Source: Limnanthes douglasii subsp. nivea (lineage: Eukaryota; Streptophyta; Magnoliopsida; Brassicales; Limnanthaceae). Taken from it: a stretch of DNA of 64,000 bases. How positions within the stretch are numbered: the stretch's first letter is position 1; each line of letters opens with the position of its first letter. Shown here in pieces: positions 1 through 11,339 of the stretch. The notes below the pieces were generated by a model. The model was given only the letters and a program-made list of their open reading frames with translations, made no database searches and was not told where the DNA came from. The position numbers were made by a program, and so were the translations under genes. The stretch spans positions 290,822,009 to 290,886,008 of the forward strand of contig JAUPFV010000004.1 of NCBI GenBank assembly GCA_036936605.1, in the 5' to 3' direction.

Positions 1-992
1 CCTACTAAACACCCATCTCATCAAACTAATTCATTTTCAATACCCACTTTTTACATTATCCCTTATTTACCCTTAAAATTTGGCTCCGTCTATTTTTCCA
101 ACCAAAATTCAAATTTTGAATTCATATTAGTACAACCTACCCTGCTATTTTAAGTTATATTAAAAGTGGTCATAAACCTCTATTGTATTTTATACCTTCC
201 ATTAAACCAGTTAGAATACCTCCTTCTTTAAAACTAGTTCTTCTCGAAACCATTTACAGGTAATATTTTCTATATTGTTGTTTTGCTTGTTGAAGGTATT
301 TGTAAGTTGGGTTTTATCGACGAGTTGAAGCTGTTTTGTAAGCTGGATCTTCGTAAGCTGGGTTATTTTTGACGAGTTATAGCTGTTTTGTAAGCTGGGT
401 TTTGTAAGCTGTTTTTCTTGTTAAAGGTGTATATTAACGTTTTGAAATTTATTTATGTATTATAACTTCTGATTACCTTAACAAGTATTTTATTCAGCTT
501 ATTCTTAGTTATATAACTTCCAGCGTTTGTGAATGTGTTTTATTCCTAGTTTAATAGTTTCTGGGTTATTTTCTAGCTTTGTTGAACTTGTTTATACTGT
601 TATAGCGTATATGGGTAAGCATGTTTTTATGTTGAAAACGATGCTTTGTGAATGCAGGTGCGGCCATTTACATACCTTGCTTTAGATAACCACGACATAC
701 ACGAATCTCGTTTGAATCATGTTTTACATTACGCATTAACCATGACGCGAGGTATTCTTTTCCCATATCATCGCCCGACGCATCTCGCGTGCACGTGACG
801 CTTGTCTTCTTTTAATGTTGCATATGAATCGAGTTACCTTCACCTGTTACGCGTAGAACGTATACGCGATTTAGACACAATTATGAATCACGCGATTCGT
901 TGATGCATAAATTTATACGTCTCGCGCGTTTCGTACTGCGATTTCTAACTTCTCTCTCACCTAGTCGAATTTTGTTTATCATTGCAGTGGAC
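1..992. other. MULE left-end noncoding region
   Basis: This stretch lies upstream of the MULE transposase and holds no ORF of note. It is AT-rich and has two visible structures: short repeats at about 297-411, and a cluster of CGCG-containing motifs at about 775-925 such as ACGCGAT at 856 and 889. The motifs match those in every other noncoding part of this MULE, so I read the stretch as its 5' region. The first 60 bases show weak inverted similarity to sequence just before 24043. The true end of the element may lie left of the window. Confidence 0.5.
297..411 (+). repeat. short imperfect tandem repeats (TTTTGTAAGCTGG type)
   Basis: The phrase TTTTGTAAGCTGG and close variants recur about four times, interleaved with two copies of GACGAGTTxxAGCTG about 60 bases apart. 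They probably belong to the MULE 5' noncoding region. No function is evident. Confidence 0.55.
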
Positions 993-3390
993 TAGATGTC
1001 TAAGTCAAAAGTGTGTATTTTCAAATATTCCAAGCAGACCTCAATCGTTCCTTTGAGAGAGTTTGAAAACTTTGAGACTCTTTAACACTATGTTGAAGGT
1101 ATATGGGATGATCTGGTTAGGGGTTGCTACACTATTACCTACTCTTGTGGTGATCAAAAGTACTGTTTTTTAATAACAAGACTGATTTCATGGGTTTAGT
1201 TGTTTATCTTGATGTGGAGCGTCTGAAAAACGTTAGCTTCTTTATAGAAAAACAAATAGTTGAAAATGATGCGGATGACATTCGTAAACATCCTAGCATA
1301 AGCTTCGCAGAACCCTGTGATGATCAACTATTAAGTGGGGAGAGTAGTAATAATTTACTCAGTTCGCAACATAAAAAAGACATCTTACTAGTAGCGGTTG
1401 CGTTGATGCTATCACAGGGTTTAGACATCTTACTACATGCATAATACGTCTACTAAGATCACTGCTTACTATGTCAACAAAGATTCATGTGGTTATAAAT
1501 GACGATTATATACATCAATAGATTTTAGCACTGGTTTAATGACGATCAAGCGATTTGTCCAAGCCCATACATGTAGCCTGGTATTTTTGAAAAAAAGTAG
1601 GCATTTGACATCTGATTTGATTGCGAATAAAATACACGAATCAATTATGACATGTCATTCTTTAACAACAAAAACTATTCTGTCTTCTATCAAACAAGAC
1701 TATGATTTAGACATTTCCTACCGTCTCTCGTGGAATGCTTTACAAAAGGCGAGGAGGGAAGTTTTCGGAGATAATAATACTTCATTTGGCTTGCTGAATG
1801 CTTACTTTAGAAGATTAAAGAGTCGAGCTATTACTACTGATTGCCATTTGGAGGTTGGTTTTTAAAATGTCTTAAGGAGGTGATTTGTGGCATTTGGATC
1901 ATACATTCAAGGCTTTCACTCATGTCGACCATTGTTGTATGTAGACAATACCCATTTAAACGACAAGTATGGTGGTGTATTGCTGTCTGTAGTGGCAAAT
2001 GATGGAAATAACGGTGAGTTTTAAACCTTCATTGCATATCATTTTGTACGCTTTTCATTAAAGGAAACGTTAGACACGATTTATGATGGCCTACTCATCC
2101 GATTTCTGTCGACTAAGTACCCCACCATTATACCCACGCTTTTTTTCAAATACTATACTACGCGAGTTGTGAATTACCAGACGGATAGAAATCGCGCGAT
2201 GTTACACATCAAAATTAAAAATCATGCGATATGTACTGAAAACATTAGCAATCGCGGCTTCATAGATGTATGTAGGCTTATACACAGACCTACCAAACAA
2301 TTATATTTTGAACTACGCATTTGGACTCCAATAACCTATTTGCATATTGCACATATTTTTCCAGTTGCTTTTGGTATTTTTGGTGGTGAAGATTACGATA
2401 ACTGGTTATGGTTTATGGAACATCTTAAACCTCATTTGTTAAACCGTTAAATCACCTTTATTTCCGACAGACACCATGGTATTATTAATGTTGTTTCTGT
2501 TGTTTATCCAAACTGCTTTCATGCTTAGTGTATATATCATCTTCTCAATAATTTGAGGACCGCTCTTGATTGCACTAACCGGGAGTTTAAGAAGAAGACA
2601 TTGAAGCAATTTAAAAGTTGTGCTTATGCTCCCACAGTTGAACTTTTAATCAGAGACTTTCCAAGTTTTTAAGTAGAGGTGGTAAAAAGATTAAGAAATT
2701 CGTTGAGCATTTACCTCCCGAAAAGTACGCCCAACCTTCGCCATTGGGAAACGTTATGGGGCAATGATATCATCTACCGCCGAATCTTTTAACAACCAGA
2801 TTAAAAAGATTTATAATCTACCAATTTTTGAAATGATAGACAAGATTAGAGTGATGCTAATGACTCAGATTTCTAGACGTTATTCAGAGGGGCTTAGCTG
2901 GAACAATTATTTATGCCCGAATATGACAAGTAGTTCAAGGAGAATGTTCTAATCGGTCGAACGTGAGTGGTATCTAAGTCTTCCGCAGGTTCATTTGAAG
3001 TTTATTATGAACTAGTTATGGTTGTCAACATGCTTGATTTTAAGTGTTCATGTGGTTCATGGCAGCAAGAGTGTTTTCCATGTCCGCACTCATTGGCTGC
3101 AATAACATCGGTTAACAAAGAAACTATGACGTTGATAGAACCATTCTACACTGTTGGTAACTATAGGTCCACTTATTCTTTTAGCATACCTGCAATAACC
3201 GACTTCGGTGAAAGGTCATCCTCTAACGAATGTGAATGACCTGTTGTTTTACATCCTAATGTTAAAAGGCGAGCTGGAAGGCCAAGGAAAAAGAGGATTC
3301 CATCTAGAGGAGAAGTATCATCGAGCCAGTTGCATTGCGGCCGTTGCTTTAAATTTGGACACAACCGAAGGACATGTGATATCCTACTAT
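993..3390 (+). pseudogene. Mutator-like (MULE) transposase, decayed
   Basis: The family cuts and pastes DNA with a DDE catalytic core. Domains appear in the usual order although frames shift. 993-1400 is an N-terminal region. 1539-1860 is a MuDR-type DNA-binding segment (IKRFxxAHTC, later SYRLSWNALQKARRE). 1890-2013 holds CRPLLYVDNTH with the first catalytic Asp. A GT-AG intron lies at 2014-2364 (GTGAGT to TTTTCCAG); joining its flanks restores the expected DGNN-VAFGIF transition. The second Asp is in SDRHHG near 2465, and the Glu in AESFNN near 2780. A SWIM zinc finger (CxCGxWQ...PCPH) lies at 3045-3100, and a CCHC knuckle (CGRCFKFGHNRRTC) at 3335-3375. Stops after residue 30 and near 2530, 2670 and 2950 make it non-functional. 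The start at 993 is the first ATG in the N-terminal frame. MULE identity is secure. Confidence 0.85.
2014..2364 (+). other. intron of the MULE transposase, carrying CGCGA motifs
   Basis: The donor GTGAGT follows an exon ending in AACG and the acceptor TTTTCCAG precedes TTGCTTTTGG. Splicing joins the first-Asp block to the VAFGIF block in frame, as in intact MULE transposases. The intron contains ACGCGAG near 2160, CGCGCGATG near 2193, ATGCGATAT near 2223 and ATCGCGGC near 2251. The neighbouring exons lack such motifs. Confidence 0.7.
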
Positions 3391-4210
3391 GAGCTTGCCC
3401 TCGTAACTATTTGGATTCATCCGTTTTATTCAGTATGTATTAACGCGATTCCCTTTGTCCTATATCTCCTTCTCTATACAATATTTTAAACTTTAATTTA
3501 GTATAAACAGACATCACAATTCATTCCATCCTTGAGGTCAATCTTTCTTACTCATTTAGTTAGACATTACTTTTAGTTGATACATGCGAGTTGTTTGAAT
3601 ATTATTTTTCAAACGCACGAGTTATATTGAGTTATATGATTACACGCGATTGCCAACACGTGATTTCCAGTTGATGTCCTCCACACCGACACGATTGTGT
3701 TTAATAATCACGCGTTGTGTTAAATAAATATAACATAGACTTTATTTAACTTATTTTTACTAGACTTGCGCGATTTGTGTTTAATCTCTAACGCAAGACA
3801 CCATAATTTATTATAGATGCGTTTCTTATATAAATAACACGCGATTGCCATAAGGTGAATTTGGAGAACCTATGTGCGTTGATTATTTGGCAGATCGGTA
3901 ACCACATAGCAGACACGATTCATATCAGTAACCACTACATAGAAAACGCGATATATGTTACAAACGATTAGGGAGTCATAACGATTGGTTAAGTCCATTT
4001 CAACACGATTGTTGCCATGTCATTTACAACCATTACCAGAATTGACGCAATTTATGAGATTGGAACATAAATCGTATACGAATAAGACATTTCAAACCAC
4101 TACAACTGGAACTAGTTAGATACGGATAACATACCATCTTTAACAAACAAGAGAACCGAAAGTAGAATGGACCTACTGGTGTCCATATATTAAACCCTAA
4201 TAAAAAACCA
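3391..4210. repeat. noncoding MULE spacer with dense ACGCGAT-type motifs
   Basis: There is no recognisable gene between the transposase zinc knuckle and the acidic ORF. ACGCGAT and one-step variants (ACACGAT, ACGTGAT, GCGCGAT) recur roughly every 30-70 bases, for example near 3440, 3643, 3663, 3766, 3839, 3947 and 4003. Nearly all are in the same orientation. The variants are those expected when methylated CpG cytosines deaminate. Confidence 0.6.
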
Positions 4211-4722
4211 CTACATATTATAGGATTCACCAATTCTAATTCCAAAAAACAAAAACACAAACAAACAACCACATACTGACGAATTATCAGAAGAGTTCTC
4301 CTCCTCTTCATCGTCGGACTCTTCCTCCAAGTCTTCCTCAGACTCTTCCTCAGACTCTTCATCATCCTCGTCCTTCGGTTCCAGATCACTGTCTTCATCG
4401 TCGTGACTCTCCATCCCCCAGTATTCATCATCTGATGAATCCTTCGAAGACTTCCTAGGAGTCTGCTTTTTTTTTTTATTGTCTTCCTCGTTGTCTTCTT
4501 GGTCCTTCAGTGTTTTGGATACCATTCGTAGTACGAATCCTTCTCTGGAAACGACAAAGAGTCTCCAGAGTCATAGTCATACTCAGGTGAAACATCTTTC
4601 GATTCTTCGGATGAGTACACGGTTGTAGTAGAGTTCTTGTAGTCGGAGTCCCTATTACCATCATCAGAGTACCCACCATCATACGATGGGTAACCGTAGG
4701 ACTGGAGTGATGAACCGCTCAT
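4211..4722 (-). pseudogene. small acidic, serine-rich MULE-borne protein
   Basis: Two overlapping minus-strand frames together encode a low-complexity protein. The first (4722-4507, 71 residues from MSGSSLQSYG) is rich in Ser, Tyr and Asp and ends in EWYPKH. The second (4525-4211, 104 residues) continues in another frame. It has a basic patch with four lysines over a T-run, then a long Glu/Asp/Ser tract (DEESEEESEEDLEEESDDEE), then a hydrophobic tail. A single frameshift or a mis-called short intron would explain the overlap. I recognise no domain. Its place between transposase and protease inside one MULE suggests an accessory gene. The acidic tract could also be simple-sequence expansion, so a real product is uncertain. 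Confidence 0.45.
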
Positions 4723-4729
4723 TTTCTTG

Positions 4730-5414
4730 ACAGAGATACACTTATTTATATTTACAAACCTACCACTACTCTAGTTATCAATTAATACACATGTAATGAG
4801 TACTTTATCTACCCCTGTCAAATCATGCATTAAATTACCCTACAAACCCAATGCCAATTAGTGAAAAGACAATCCATTGTCTTTTCACTAGGCAGCAATT
4901 ATGACGCGATTTAAATACTTATCAAAATAACTAACGCGTACTAGTAACTATTGATGCGATTGTTTTACTCTACCCTTGATATCGACCACGACTTATTCAA
5001 CAGCCTTTAATCGTCACATAACTATTCAGTAGTATGACCATGCGATTTGTTAATTTTAATTATATTTTTGGTAGTGCTTATTCTAAGGAGGTGGGTTTGG
5101 ATTAAAACCAAGTCTATAATTATATGTAATGATGTACTCGACACCCCACTCAATAATTCACCTTGGCTAACAAGTGTTATTAAATGTTTAATTCGAACAT
5201 GCCTAAACTAATGTAAATATGTTCTAAATCATGCCTGTGAGTTTGGAATTATTTCGAACAAGCCATTTAGTTGAAACATTAAGATAATACACAACACGAT
5301 TTGTGTCAAAATCATGTCTCATATACGCCGCGAGTTACGAGTCACACATTTGTAACTTACTAAATAACTTTCTTTGCTCTTACTAAATAACTTTCTTATC
5401 CCATCACGCGAGTT
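4730..5414. repeat. noncoding MULE spacer with ACGCGAT motifs, up to the gypsy-1 insertion
   Basis: No gene is visible. Motif copies occur near 4906 (GACGCGATTT), 4936, 4957 (ATGCGATTG), 5040 (ATGCGATTTG), 5294, 5330 and 5405 (CACGCGAGTT). A short inverted repeat, AGTGAAAAGACAA then TTGTCTTTTCACT, lies at 4860-4890 and could form a hairpin. The spacer resumes at 15623 after the retrotransposon. Confidence 0.6.
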
Positions 5415-5419
5415 AGCAT
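5415..5419. other. target-site duplication AGCAT of gypsy-1 (left copy)
   Basis: AGCAT directly precedes the TG of the left LTR and recurs at 15618-15622 directly after the CA of the right LTR. This 5-bp duplication fixes both ends of the element and shows it inserted within the MULE spacer. Confidence 0.9.
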
Positions 5420-5788
5420 TGGTTTGGTTTATTTTGAGTTGCGGGTAGTTTGGTAAAGTGTTTTGGTAAGTTTGAAGTATTAAGTGTTTAGTGTAAGGAG
5501 TAGTGAGATAATCGAGCAGTCTGCTTATATTAAATGTTGATCAGCCTCATTAATGAGAGTGGTTAGGGTATTTATACTCTTAATCAATGACCCATGGGCT
5601 TACCGGGTCAAGTTATGAAACCGAGTCAAGTTTAAGGACCCATTAGATTTTTAAGTTGATTAGTAAGTAACTTAGTCAAAAGGTGTTTTACATTTGTCCT
5701 GTTCGGATTTTTCAGTGGAGTGTTATGGTCCAAATTACCCATTTCCGGATTAAGCAGTGGGCTATGTCTGAAGTATCCGAATTCATCA
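5420..5788 (-). repeat. gypsy-1 LTR (3' LTR)
   Basis: The repeat begins TGGTTTGG and ends CATCA on +, and matches 15249-15617 over its full length. It carries a TATA-like TATAAATA on minus near 5566-5575, as does the other LTR. Confidence 0.9.
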
Positions 5789-5803
5789 GTAGCCCCTTTT
5801 TTA
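5789..5803 (-). other. gypsy-1 polypurine tract
   Basis: Immediately inside the 3' LTR the minus strand reads AAAAAAGGGGCTAC, the usual purine-rich primer for plus-strand DNA synthesis in LTR retrotransposons. Confidence 0.7.
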
Positions 5804-6129
5804 GGCCTCACAAAATATTTTTGGTAGGGCTAAAAAATCTATCAATCCATTGTCAAATTCATTCGATCTGCTCGTGTCATCCGGACCAAGAAGTTCATTC
5901 TCAACATCAACCCAGTTTGAAAGTTATCAGGACTTGTTTCTCTTCCCAGAATTATAAGAGTTTTATTCTTGGATTGTGGTACACGTGTCAACATTTGGTT
6001 CGACCTACCAGCCATTACTTTGCCTAGACCGACGCACCCACTAAGTCTAGAAAGTTACCTAGGCATTTGATTCTTCACACGTTTGAGCAACCTTTAATCA
6101 TTGCAAAACCCTATTCAACTTTTCCTAGG

Positions 6130-6158
6130 TAACCGTTACTTTTTTACTGTTATATAAA
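6130..6158 (+). promoter_or_regulatory. putative promoter of the antisense gene in gypsy-1
   Basis: TATATAAATT at 6151 lies about 100 bases before the ATG at 6249. TAACCGTTA at 6130-6138 lies just upstream of it. The antisense gene of gypsy-2 also has a TATA box and nearby TAACCGTTA motifs. Promoter activity is inferred from sequence only. Confidence 0.5.
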
Positions 6159-6248
6159 TTCTCTTTCACTATTTTATTGTCTTCCACACTTAAAGCTTTT
6201 TTTAGAGAGATTCTCATCTTTACCTTCAAATCGTTCTTGAGAGGTTTT

Positions 6249-9040
6249 ATGTTCACGGCCAGAAACACACTAGTTAAAGGCAGATGGTTAAATTTATCAG
6301 AGTTAGAAAGAGCAAAGAAAGTAGAAAGAGAGAATCGCATCGCTGTTGGCCTTCCAGTTTCTCCAAGTGAGAAAACCAGTCAACCAACTGAGGACGCCGA
6401 TCAAAGGTCTTCCTCTTCCAAAAACCCTAGGCCCAGACCGCTCTCATTCAAACCAAACCTTTCACCCCTTCCCTCAGGCTCTTCTGTTCAAGAGTCTCAA
6501 CCTTCTGTTCCTAAAGAAAAAGCTGTTTCGAGTATCAGAAAACCCTCCCCCTTTATTGCTATGGGTTATGATGCTGAGAAGTCTCCGGAGAAGATAACCC
6601 CTCGCCGGACGACCCGCCAAACTAAAACTCAATCCACACCTTCACTGCCAAAACCCTCCAGATCAGAGGTATCTAAAGCAGCCCCAAGGGCCAAGCCCTC
6701 TGGATCCCAACCTCAACCACATTCTAGGCCTTCGGAGGCAACAAGCGCTCAACCATCTGAACAACTTTTTGTGCCAGAAACTGACCCCCCTTCTTCTAAG
6801 GCCACTGACAAACCTTCCACAGTGATGGAAGAGATAATGGAAGACAATATTGAGGAAGCTCCCTTTGAAACTGAGGCGTCAGGTCGAATGGAAGATGCCG
6901 CTTCTGATAAGAAGGGCAAGAGCAAGGTAAAAGTCTGTATGACTCATCCAGACTCTCTTCCGGAATGCTTAGAAGGAAAGTTAGGCCCTTGTTTCAAACA
7001 TGTTAGTGTCAAATACCTGTTGACCCTTCAAAACATTAATTACATCTACACCCATACTGGTGAGTTAGGTCAAATTAGGACAAAATGGGGGATTCCAGAG
7101 TCAGTAAAGGTAAGGATACCTATCACTCCGAAGACTCCCATGGATTGCAAGCTTAACGAGGTGGTAATTTTCACTGAAGTGCTGAACTGGGGACTCCGGT
7201 TCCCATTGGACCCAGAAATCATCAGGTACTTTCACTTAGTTAAACTCTGCCCTAGCCAGCTAAGCCCCAATGCCTGATATTCTCTCCTTGCTTGCATCAT
7301 GACATCAAGGTTGTCAAAAATCCCACTTCTGATTTAGTAGTTTACTGTTGTGGCAAGCTTGTGCAAAAATTATCAGATTCCATTCTACCATCACAATATA
7401 GAGAACAACTTCAAAGTTGTGGATGACTTGCTGGAGTCCGAAAAGAATTGGAGGAAACAATTTCTGTTTGTCAGCGGGACATGGGAAAACGACAGGAAGA
7501 TTATGACCAACACCAATCCTAGCATGCTGACTAGGAGGTGGAAAAATACTGGTAAGTTCCTTTCCTCTATTCGTATTTCATGTTTTTCCTTTAAATTATA
7601 AGTGTTCCCATTCTGATTGACTTGTTACTCCTTTTTAGTGCTGCCGAAGGAGTTCACCGGATACTTAGAGAAGCGGCAAAAAACCTGTGCAAAACTCAAT
7701 GCATAGGCTGCGGAGCATTGGGGAATGCCTTCCACAATTGCTTCACATCAGGTAATCTTGTGAGGTCCCATCTGTGGAACACCACATGCCGGAGAGACCT
7801 CACATGGGAAGAGCTAACTACACTTCCTCCTCCTGGTGTAATTCTCAAAAAGACAGAGGCCAAGGATGGAAAATTGTTCTTACCTTCCAGAGCAAAGGCT
7901 ACCAGCAAGATGAAGAACAAAAAGACAAAAGCTGCAACATAGTGGGTTCAAGCAGCGACAGAAGGGACTGGTTCGGGGAACCAATGGGGAATTGATGCGG
8001 CCCTGCTCAAAGTAGTAGAGGCTGAAACAGCGAAGGAGGCTGGAGAGTCGCAGAACCCACCAAAGCCTCCTAAGAAGGGCATAAAAAGGAGGGACAATAG
8101 TGATGAGAAAACTGCTAAGAAAAAGAAGGTCACGATGAGAAAAAAAATAATTCTTCTTCCTTCGGAAATCCAACCTCCACCAGCCCATGCTGATCCCACC
8201 TTACAAGAGAAAATCCCAACAGATTTGCAAGATTGCTGGGGGAGGAAATGAAGAAGTGGACATTAGTTCCCTTCAAGACATTAATTTATACTTCAATGAT
8301 TCTGAGAAGGATGATTTCGCAGGTCCCTACCGCCTCTCTAGCTCTGCCAATCTGGTGACCTTCATATCCGGCCAATACTCGACTTGGAAAGACAGGTGAA
8401 AAGTCAGACCACCCTTATCAACTTCCTCACCTCTAACAAGGAATCCATGTCAAACAATCTCCTAAATGCTCAACAGAGTATAGAGGAACTGAAGAAGGAT
8501 AAATAGGATTCAACAATTAAGTTAGCCTCATCGAAAGCAGCCAGAACTGAGCTCCAGACTAAGTATTCTAACTTAGAAAAAGAATTCACAATGCTGAAAG
8601 AGGAAGTGCAGACCAAGGATGGTGCCATTCAAACCTTATCCGATGAGAAGGCTAAGCTGGAGAACTCTGTTTCAGAGATGATCAAGGAGAATAAAGATTT
8701 AAGTATCCCTCAGGAGAAAGCTATCCAAGCAGGTATTGATAAATATACCAATGGGGTAATAGAATCTGTAGAAAAAAGAGATGATGGGATCAAGTCAGGC
8801 ATGGTGCTGCTATTCTATGAGACTTTTCCGAAGAGGACACTATGTCCTCTATGGAAGTATGTAGATTACGAAGAGATCCCATTTCATACCCTAGCCGATG
8901 GTGACAAACGCAACTACTCCAGTAGAATTGATTCCACTACTGATGATAAAGAGGGAACCGGTGAGAGTTCGAGCACCGAACTCAAAAGTCCTAAAAACGA
9001 TGATGGTGGTGAAGGAACGTCCGAAGGGAACAAGCCCTAA
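6249..9040 (+). pseudogene. gypsy-1 antisense accessory gene (plant transposon-type protein), intron-containing
   Basis: This gene runs opposite to gag-pol, between integrase and the 3' LTR. From the ATG at 6249 (MFTARNTLVK) there is a long Pro/Ser/Lys-rich disordered region. A conserved domain follows at about 6960-7500 with KYLLTLQNINYIY and NWGLRFPLDPEI, matched by homologous blocks in gypsy-2. A stop at 7275-7277 interrupts it, but similarity continues (MTSRLSKIP, then IPFYHHN...VVDDLLE). A GT-AG intron at 7552-7638 (GTAAGT to TTTTTAG) gives the in-frame junction NT-VLPKEF. Downstream frames hold a Lys-rich stretch and, at 8591-9040, a coiled-coil-like region with an acidic tail. The family is known from Tat-type elements; its function is unknown. 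An upstream in-frame ATG at 6177 lies close to the likely transcription start, so I prefer 6249. Confidence 0.65.
7552..7638 (+). other. intron of the gypsy-1 antisense gene
   Basis: Donor GTAAGTTC, a T-rich tract and acceptor CTTTTTAG give an 87-base intron. A 93-base intron lies at the equivalent place in the gypsy-2 antisense gene, just after the FYxxxxx...DDLLE block, which supports real splicing. Confidence 0.65.
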
Positions 9041-9600
9041 GATCTTATATTTTTTTTCTTTTCAAATAATTAAAGTCCTTGGATGGCCAAGGCATATTTT
9101 CTATTACTATTCGGTCAAAGTCTGAAGAGGTCCTTTGGAAAACCTAAAGTCCTTGGATGGCCAAGGCATATTTTTGTTCTCCTGTTTGGTTCAAGCTTGA
9201 ATAGGTTTAATTTATCAGACTTTCCTTTGTTTAATACTGTATTTTCTTTGAATTTTTCATGGCTAATGTTTAAGTAACCCCTAACATTTCAGAAGTATTA
9301 AAGTGAGAGTTTTAATATCTCCAATGATATATATTTAATGGGCATCACTTCACCAAGTTTATCCGGTCTACTAAAGACCCAAAGTGTTGAACAAGTGATT
9401 TATAATTGAGTTGAATTGTAGTAAAACCATTCCGAATATTTTAAGAAGGCATCATATATTATTGAATAAAAAACTGGACACCTCATTAAAACCTCCCCGC
9501 GCCACCAGGGTACGAAAGAGTATGCCCCCTAATATTTACATTGATATTTAACAAGTAAATATTTACACAAAATATTTTACTCCAAATATAACCTGAGATG
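9041..9600. other. gypsy-1 spacer between antisense gene and integrase
   Basis: No gene is seen. The phrase AAAGTCCTTGGATGGCCAAGG occurs at 9072 and again at 9146, a 74-base tandem duplication; each copy contains the inverted repeat CCTTGG-CCAAGG. This could be a 3' region shared by the converging sense and antisense transcripts. Confidence 0.5.
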
Positions 9601-9620
9601 CTCAATGTTCCATGGATGCT

Positions 9621-10563
9621 TCACCACTCTTTGTCCTGAAGTCTATATGTCACAGGTTTGAGTTTTTCACAGACCTCATAGGGGCCTTCCCAATTCAGAG
9701 CCAACTTACCGAACTTCTTTTCCTTGGCGTGTAAGAAAACTTTTCTTAACATCTTATCTCCTGGTTTAAAATCTCTTCTCTTGACCTTGGAAGCAAATCT
9801 GGTCCTCATCAAACCTTGGTAATAAGCTGGTCTTAAATAAGCTTTAACCCTTCTTTATTCTATCAAGTCCAACTGATTCCTAATCGTTATCTCATTAGCT
9901 TGTTCAGAATAGTTGTGAACCCTGTATGATGGTAGGGTAGATTCTATGGGGGTAATTGCATCCATCCCATACACAAAATCAAATAAACTCTTGTGTAGCA
10001 GCCCGGGGAGTAGTTCGGTACACCCACAACACTTCTTGCAAATAGCTTGGCCACTTCCCTGCAGCTCCCTCTAGATTCTTTTTTAATCCGGATAAAACAA
10101 TCCTGTTGGAAACTTCAACTTGGCCGTTTCCTTGGGGATGAAAAGGAGAAGAAAAACAATGCTGAATTCCCCTAGAAGCACAAAAGTTCTCTATATCCTT
10201 GTTATCAAACTATGGCCCATTGTCTGTAGTAATCTTTTGAGGGATCCAAAATCTGCAACATATATCGGATAAGATAAATTTAATGACAGCCTTCAAAGTG
10301 GTTCCTGCCAAAGGAGCTGCCTCTATCCATTTTGAGAAGAAATCAATAGCAACTATAATAGTTCTGCACCCCCCGGATGCCATAGGCAGAGGTCCAACTA
10401 AGTCCAATCCCCAACGGGAAAAAGGTACTGGCTCAAAAATAAACTCCATAGATACTGCTGGCACATGAATTTCATTTCCATACCTTTGACATGGATCACA
10501 CTTCTTTACTATCTCTTTAGCATCTGCCATTATGGATGGCCAATAGTACCCAACCCATAACAC
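9621..10563 (-). pseudogene. gypsy-1 integrase
   Basis: Integrase joins the reverse-transcribed copy to host DNA. The zinc-binding part survives as KKCDPCQRYGNE near 10480. The core has RWGLDLVGPLP, then VAIDFFSKW with the first Asp and ITTDNGP with the second, at 10563-10210. The Glu region and C-terminal part continue leftwards in broken frames to 9621, where KVKRRDFKPGDKML and NWEGPYEV match the usual gypsy integrase tail. A stop follows TTDNGP and there are several frame breaks, so the protein is dead. Confidence 0.85.
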
Positions 10564-10879
10564 TCTCCGAGTTAGTGCCCTGTACTAACAATGTGCTGAT
10601 TCTTCTCCATCGTGTAATTCGGATAAAACGACTTGAGATTCTTCAACCCCCAAACAATGATGGAGAGGTCTACTGAAATATTTTTATAGAGAGCTAATCT
10701 TATAATAAAAAAACCACAAGACTTGTGTTTAATATTTCTTGCCATAGCTTTATCCGAAGGAAAAACCCCATCAGAAATATATTGAAGAAGAGAAAACCCC
10801 CAGTCTTTAGGCTGAATCACCTGTATGCTCAAGCTTTCCTCATCTTCCTTGTTTTGACTTGGTTGTATGGATGTGAATT

Positions 10880-11300
10880 CTTGTATGTGAATCCAAAGTT
10901 AAGAATCAGAATATGCTATGGTTGCCAAAGAATCTGCCAGTGTATTCTCTGACCTAGGATTATGCTCACAATAAACACTTTTGAAATTGGTTGCCACCTC
11001 TTTCAGGATAAGTAAATACTTGATCAACTGCTCTTTCTTAGCCTCAGACTGACCTTGAGCATGATGGATAAGAAGCTGAGAGTTACTCATCAACCGAAAT
11101 CTCTTAGCCCGTCATAGGAAAGCTAATTTAAGACCATCTATAACTGCTTCATATTCGAACTCATTGTTAGAAGCCTTGAACCCAAAGCATATAGCCTGGT
11201 ACATCTTATCACCATATGGAGAGGTTAGGAAAATTCCAGCTCCACACCCCATTGTGCTTGAACCACCATCGGTTCAAACTACCCATTCTTTCTTGGTTTT
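10880..11300 (-). pseudogene. gypsy-1 second RNase H (aRNH)
   Basis: Downstream of the first RNase H the minus strand encodes a TDGGSS motif near 11275, then ICFGFKASNNEFEYEAVIDGL, then LMSNSQLLIHHAQGQ and an ADSLATIA ending near 10910. This is the layout of the archaeal-type RNase H that plant Tat elements acquired in addition to their own. A stop splits it near 11100. Confidence 0.7.
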
Positions 11301-11339
11301 CTCTTTTGAAGCTTGTTTAGAGTTCCTGTCCGAATGGAA

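Noticed and set aside
4860..4890. Terminator-like hairpin AGTGAAAAGACAA/TTGTCTTTTCACT
   Set aside because: The context is plant nuclear DNA where such terminators do not apply; it may be a chance inverted repeat or tiny insertion remnant.
6177..7277. Host proline-rich protein gene on +
   Set aside because: It lies wholly inside gypsy-1 between its LTRs and has a homologue at the same antisense position in gypsy-2, so it belongs to the element.
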